Notes under the pieces: generated by a model
What the model saw: only the letters and a program-made list of their open reading frames with translations
Told to the model about the DNA's origin: nothing
The model's database searches: none
Shown: positions 3,697 through 5,153 of the stretch, one piece after another
How the letters are laid out: each line of letters starts with the position of its first letter
Position numbering within the stretch: position 1 is the first letter of the stretch
Made by a program: the position numbers and the translations under genes
Assembly (NCBI GenBank): GCA_021817025.1
Contig: JAKAWF010000273.1
Span: forward strand, 1 to 5,153
Direction: 5' to 3'
Origin: a bacterium
GTDB lineage: Bacteria; Chloroflexota; Dormibacteria; UBA8260; Bog-877
Length of the DNA: 5,153 nucleotides

Positions 3697-5153
3697 CCCT
3701 GGCCCTCTCAACAACTGTCCGACGAGAGGGCCCCTGGGCACTTGGCAGTGCGCTGATCTTCGCGGTGGTCAGCGACCTGTTGCGCTGGCCGTTGAATCCA
3801 TTGGTAGCGGCGCTCATGATCGGTGCGGTCTGGGGGGTCTCGCTGCTGCTGCGGCGGCACCGGGGCCTGACCGGCATCGACGGAGTCGACTGCGTGATCG
3901 CCGGAGTTCTGATCGCGGCCGCGCTGGCGGTCCGGCTGGCGAGTCCGATCTACCTCGACTTTCTGCAGGGCAACGTGAGCCCGGTCAGCACCGTGCCGGC
4001 TCCCGCCGGGGTCCACCGCCCCCCCACCCATGACGTGTTCGGGATCGGGGCCTGGGGGCTGGGCTACCCGTTCAACAAGAGCGGCTGCACGGACGCTCCG
4101 GTGGGTCCCCACAACGCCGAGAAGTACACCTGCGGATATGTCTTCGACGAGGTGTACTTCCCGGTCGACGCCCTCAAGGACTTGAAGGGCATCGACTTCT
4201 TCGACCCCGAACCTCCCCTGACCAAACTGGTGATAGCGGGGGGGATCAGCTGGCTGGGCTTCAACCCCTGGGGGTGGCGGATCATGTCCGCGATCCTGGG
4301 CAGCCTGGTGATCGGCGTGCTCTACTTCATCGCCCGCCGGCTCTGGCGACGGAGCCGGGTGTTCCCCACCCTCGCCGGGCTCTTTCTCAGCCTGGACGGA
4401 CTGGAACTGGTGGAGTCGCGGACCGGGGTCATCGATATCATCGCGGTCTTCTTCGTGATGCTGGCGTATTGGATGTTCCTGCTCCACTGGCATGCCCGCA
4501 GCCCGCGCCAGTGGCGCTGGACCCTCTATCTGACGGCGCTGGCTTCGGGCCTGGGCCTGGCCGCCAAGGCCGACGTGATTCCCGCCGTGCTGCTGATGCT
4601 GGTGCTGCTGGCGGGGCGCTGGGCCAGACCCCACCTGCGCCTTCGCCTGGGCCGCTCGGCCGGCTCGCGCTGGGTGATCCCCCCCACCGGCGACGATCCC
4701 AAGGAGGCGGCGCGCAGGACGATGGTGTCGGCCCTGGCGTGGTCCTGGCACTACCTCGCGGCCGGAATGCTCATCCTCTTCATCTTCTACGTCTCCTTCT
4801 TCCGCTACTGGACCATCTCCCACAGCCTCTACGTCAACTTCGCCAACACTCACGGGCCGACCGTCAGCTGCACCGGCTTCGTGGCCAGGGCCTCGGTCTG
4901 TGACCTGCCGGTGGCCATGCCCCTGCGCGAGTACCGGTTGGGCTCGGCCGATGTCTGGCTACCGTCTGGTTTCAACCTGGTGCAGTCGCTGGCGGACGTG
5001 GAGTGGAACAGCCTGGGCAGCCTGAGCTACCAGGCCACCCTCAAGGCCACCCATCCCTTCGCGTCTCCCTTCTATTCCTGGCCATTGGACGCGCACCCGG
5101 TTCTCTTCTACGCCACCTACACCGGCAATGGCGTCAGCACGGTGGGCGGGCAG
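3693..5153 (+). CDS. GT39/PMT-family membrane mannosyltransferase (3' partial)
   Basis: An open frame of 487 residues that runs off the window. It is related to protein O-mannosyltransferases, which move mannose from polyprenyl-phosphate-mannose to exported proteins at the membrane. Hydrophobic helices lie at about 16-30, 37-53 and 66-90. The catalytic DE pair is Asp152-Glu153 in VFDEVYFPVDAL. The family's (D)HPPL motif reads FFDPEPPLTKL (169-179), with Glu in place of His. GFNPWGWRIMSAILGSL, LAGLFLSLDGLELVESRTG and several more helices follow. THPFASPFYSWPL (453-465) matches the loop usually seen as HP..S....WP. Residues 94-150 form an unusual extracytoplasmic insertion with Cys132 and Cys147 before the DE motif. 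About 20-30 residues and further helices at the C-terminus or more must be missing. ATG overlaps the PH-domain gene's stop (ATGA). Family call firm; the acceptor could instead be a lipid or polymer. Confidence 0.85.
   Translation, partial: MTLALSTTVRREGPWALGSALIFAVVSDLLRWPLNPLVAALMIGAVWGVSLLLRRHRGLTGIDGVDCVIAGVLIAAALAVRLASPIYLDFLQGNVSPVSTVPAPAGVHRPPTHDVFGIGAWGLGYPFNKSGCTDAPVGPHNAEKYTCGYVFDEVYFPVDALKDLKGIDFFDPEPPLTKLVIAGGISWLGFNPWGWRIMSAILGSLVIGVLYFIARRLWRRSRVFPTLAGLFLSLDGLELVESRTGVIDIIAVFFVMLAYWMFLLHWHARSPRQWRWTLYLTALASGLGLAAKADVIPAVLLMLVLLAGRWARPHLRLRLGRSAGSRWVIPPTGDDPKEAARRTMVSALAWSWHYLAAGMLILFIFYVSFFRYWTISHSLYVNFANTHGPTVSCTGFVARASVCDLPVAMPLREYRLGSADVWLPSGFNLVQSLADVEWNSLGSLSYQATLKATHPFASPFYSWPLDAHPVLFYATYTGNGVSTVGGQ

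Noticed and set aside
3708..4853. 381-residue antisense frame over the mannosyltransferase
   Set aside because: The longest closed frame nearby, but its translation is a Gln/His/Asp-rich low-complexity shadow. The + strand frame from 3693 has clear PMT motifs and runs open to the window end.
4274..4903. 209-residue + strand frame inside the mannosyltransferase
   Set aside because: Pro/Arg/Gly-rich alternate-frame translation with no domain.
1..5153. tRNA, rRNA, CRISPR array, insertion sequence or transposase
   Set aside because: No repeat-spacer array, cloverleaf or transposase motif was seen on either strand.

Overview
This is a GC-rich bacterial fragment, about two-thirds G+C by eye. Seven tightly packed genes all lie on the + strand. 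No sequence search was possible. The best guess is an actinomycete or another high-GC soil or sediment lineage such as Chloroflexota or Dormibacterota. The phosphorylase carries the 'MTGYPE' signature and a C-terminal Cys/His tail that I recall from actinobacterial methylthioadenosine phosphorylases. GC-rich codons, GTG/TTG starts and a bacterial protein-mannosyltransferase relative fit the same picture. The window starts in a poly-G run, probably a contig end, and stops inside the last gene.

Layout. Positions 1-373 hold no convincing gene. They contain a G-rich low-complexity start, then a stretch rich in inverted repeats that looks like a 5' leader. Positions 374-1327 carry three short overlapping genes in the order DsrE/TusD-like, DsrF/TusC-like and DsrH/TusB-like. 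This is the gene order of the sulfur-relay heterohexamer DsrEFH/TusBCD. Ten bases later (1338-2105) is a ThiF/MoeB/HesA-type E1-like adenylyltransferase. It has the nucleotide-binding loop, a catalytic-cysteine candidate and a zinc site whose last ligand appears to be His instead of Cys. A 188-base gap (2106-2293) follows, with a weak promoter candidate, an 8-bp perfect stem, a second GC hairpin and a 10-bp direct repeat. Then comes a 5'-methylthioadenosine phosphorylase (mtnP, 2294-3103). It is coupled by a 4-base TTGA overlap to a two-helix membrane protein with a PH-like domain (start uncertain). That gene overlaps by ATGA a GT39/PMT-family membrane mannosyltransferase, which is cut off by the window end.

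How they may work together. The first four genes form one transcription unit for moving protein-bound sulfur. A TusBCD-like persulfide carrier sits directly beside an E1 enzyme of the kind that activates ubiquitin-like sulfur carriers (ThiS, MoaD, CysO, TtuB). No DsrC/TusE, TusA, DsrAB, MnmA or ubiquitin-like carrier is visible, although upstream genes may be lost at the contig edge. MTA phosphorylase adds a sulfur-salvage link. A sulfur relay from DsrEFH to a thiocarboxylate carrier is the most interesting hypothesis here, but it is inference. The PH-domain and mannosyltransferase genes belong to envelope biology and are probably only positional neighbours.
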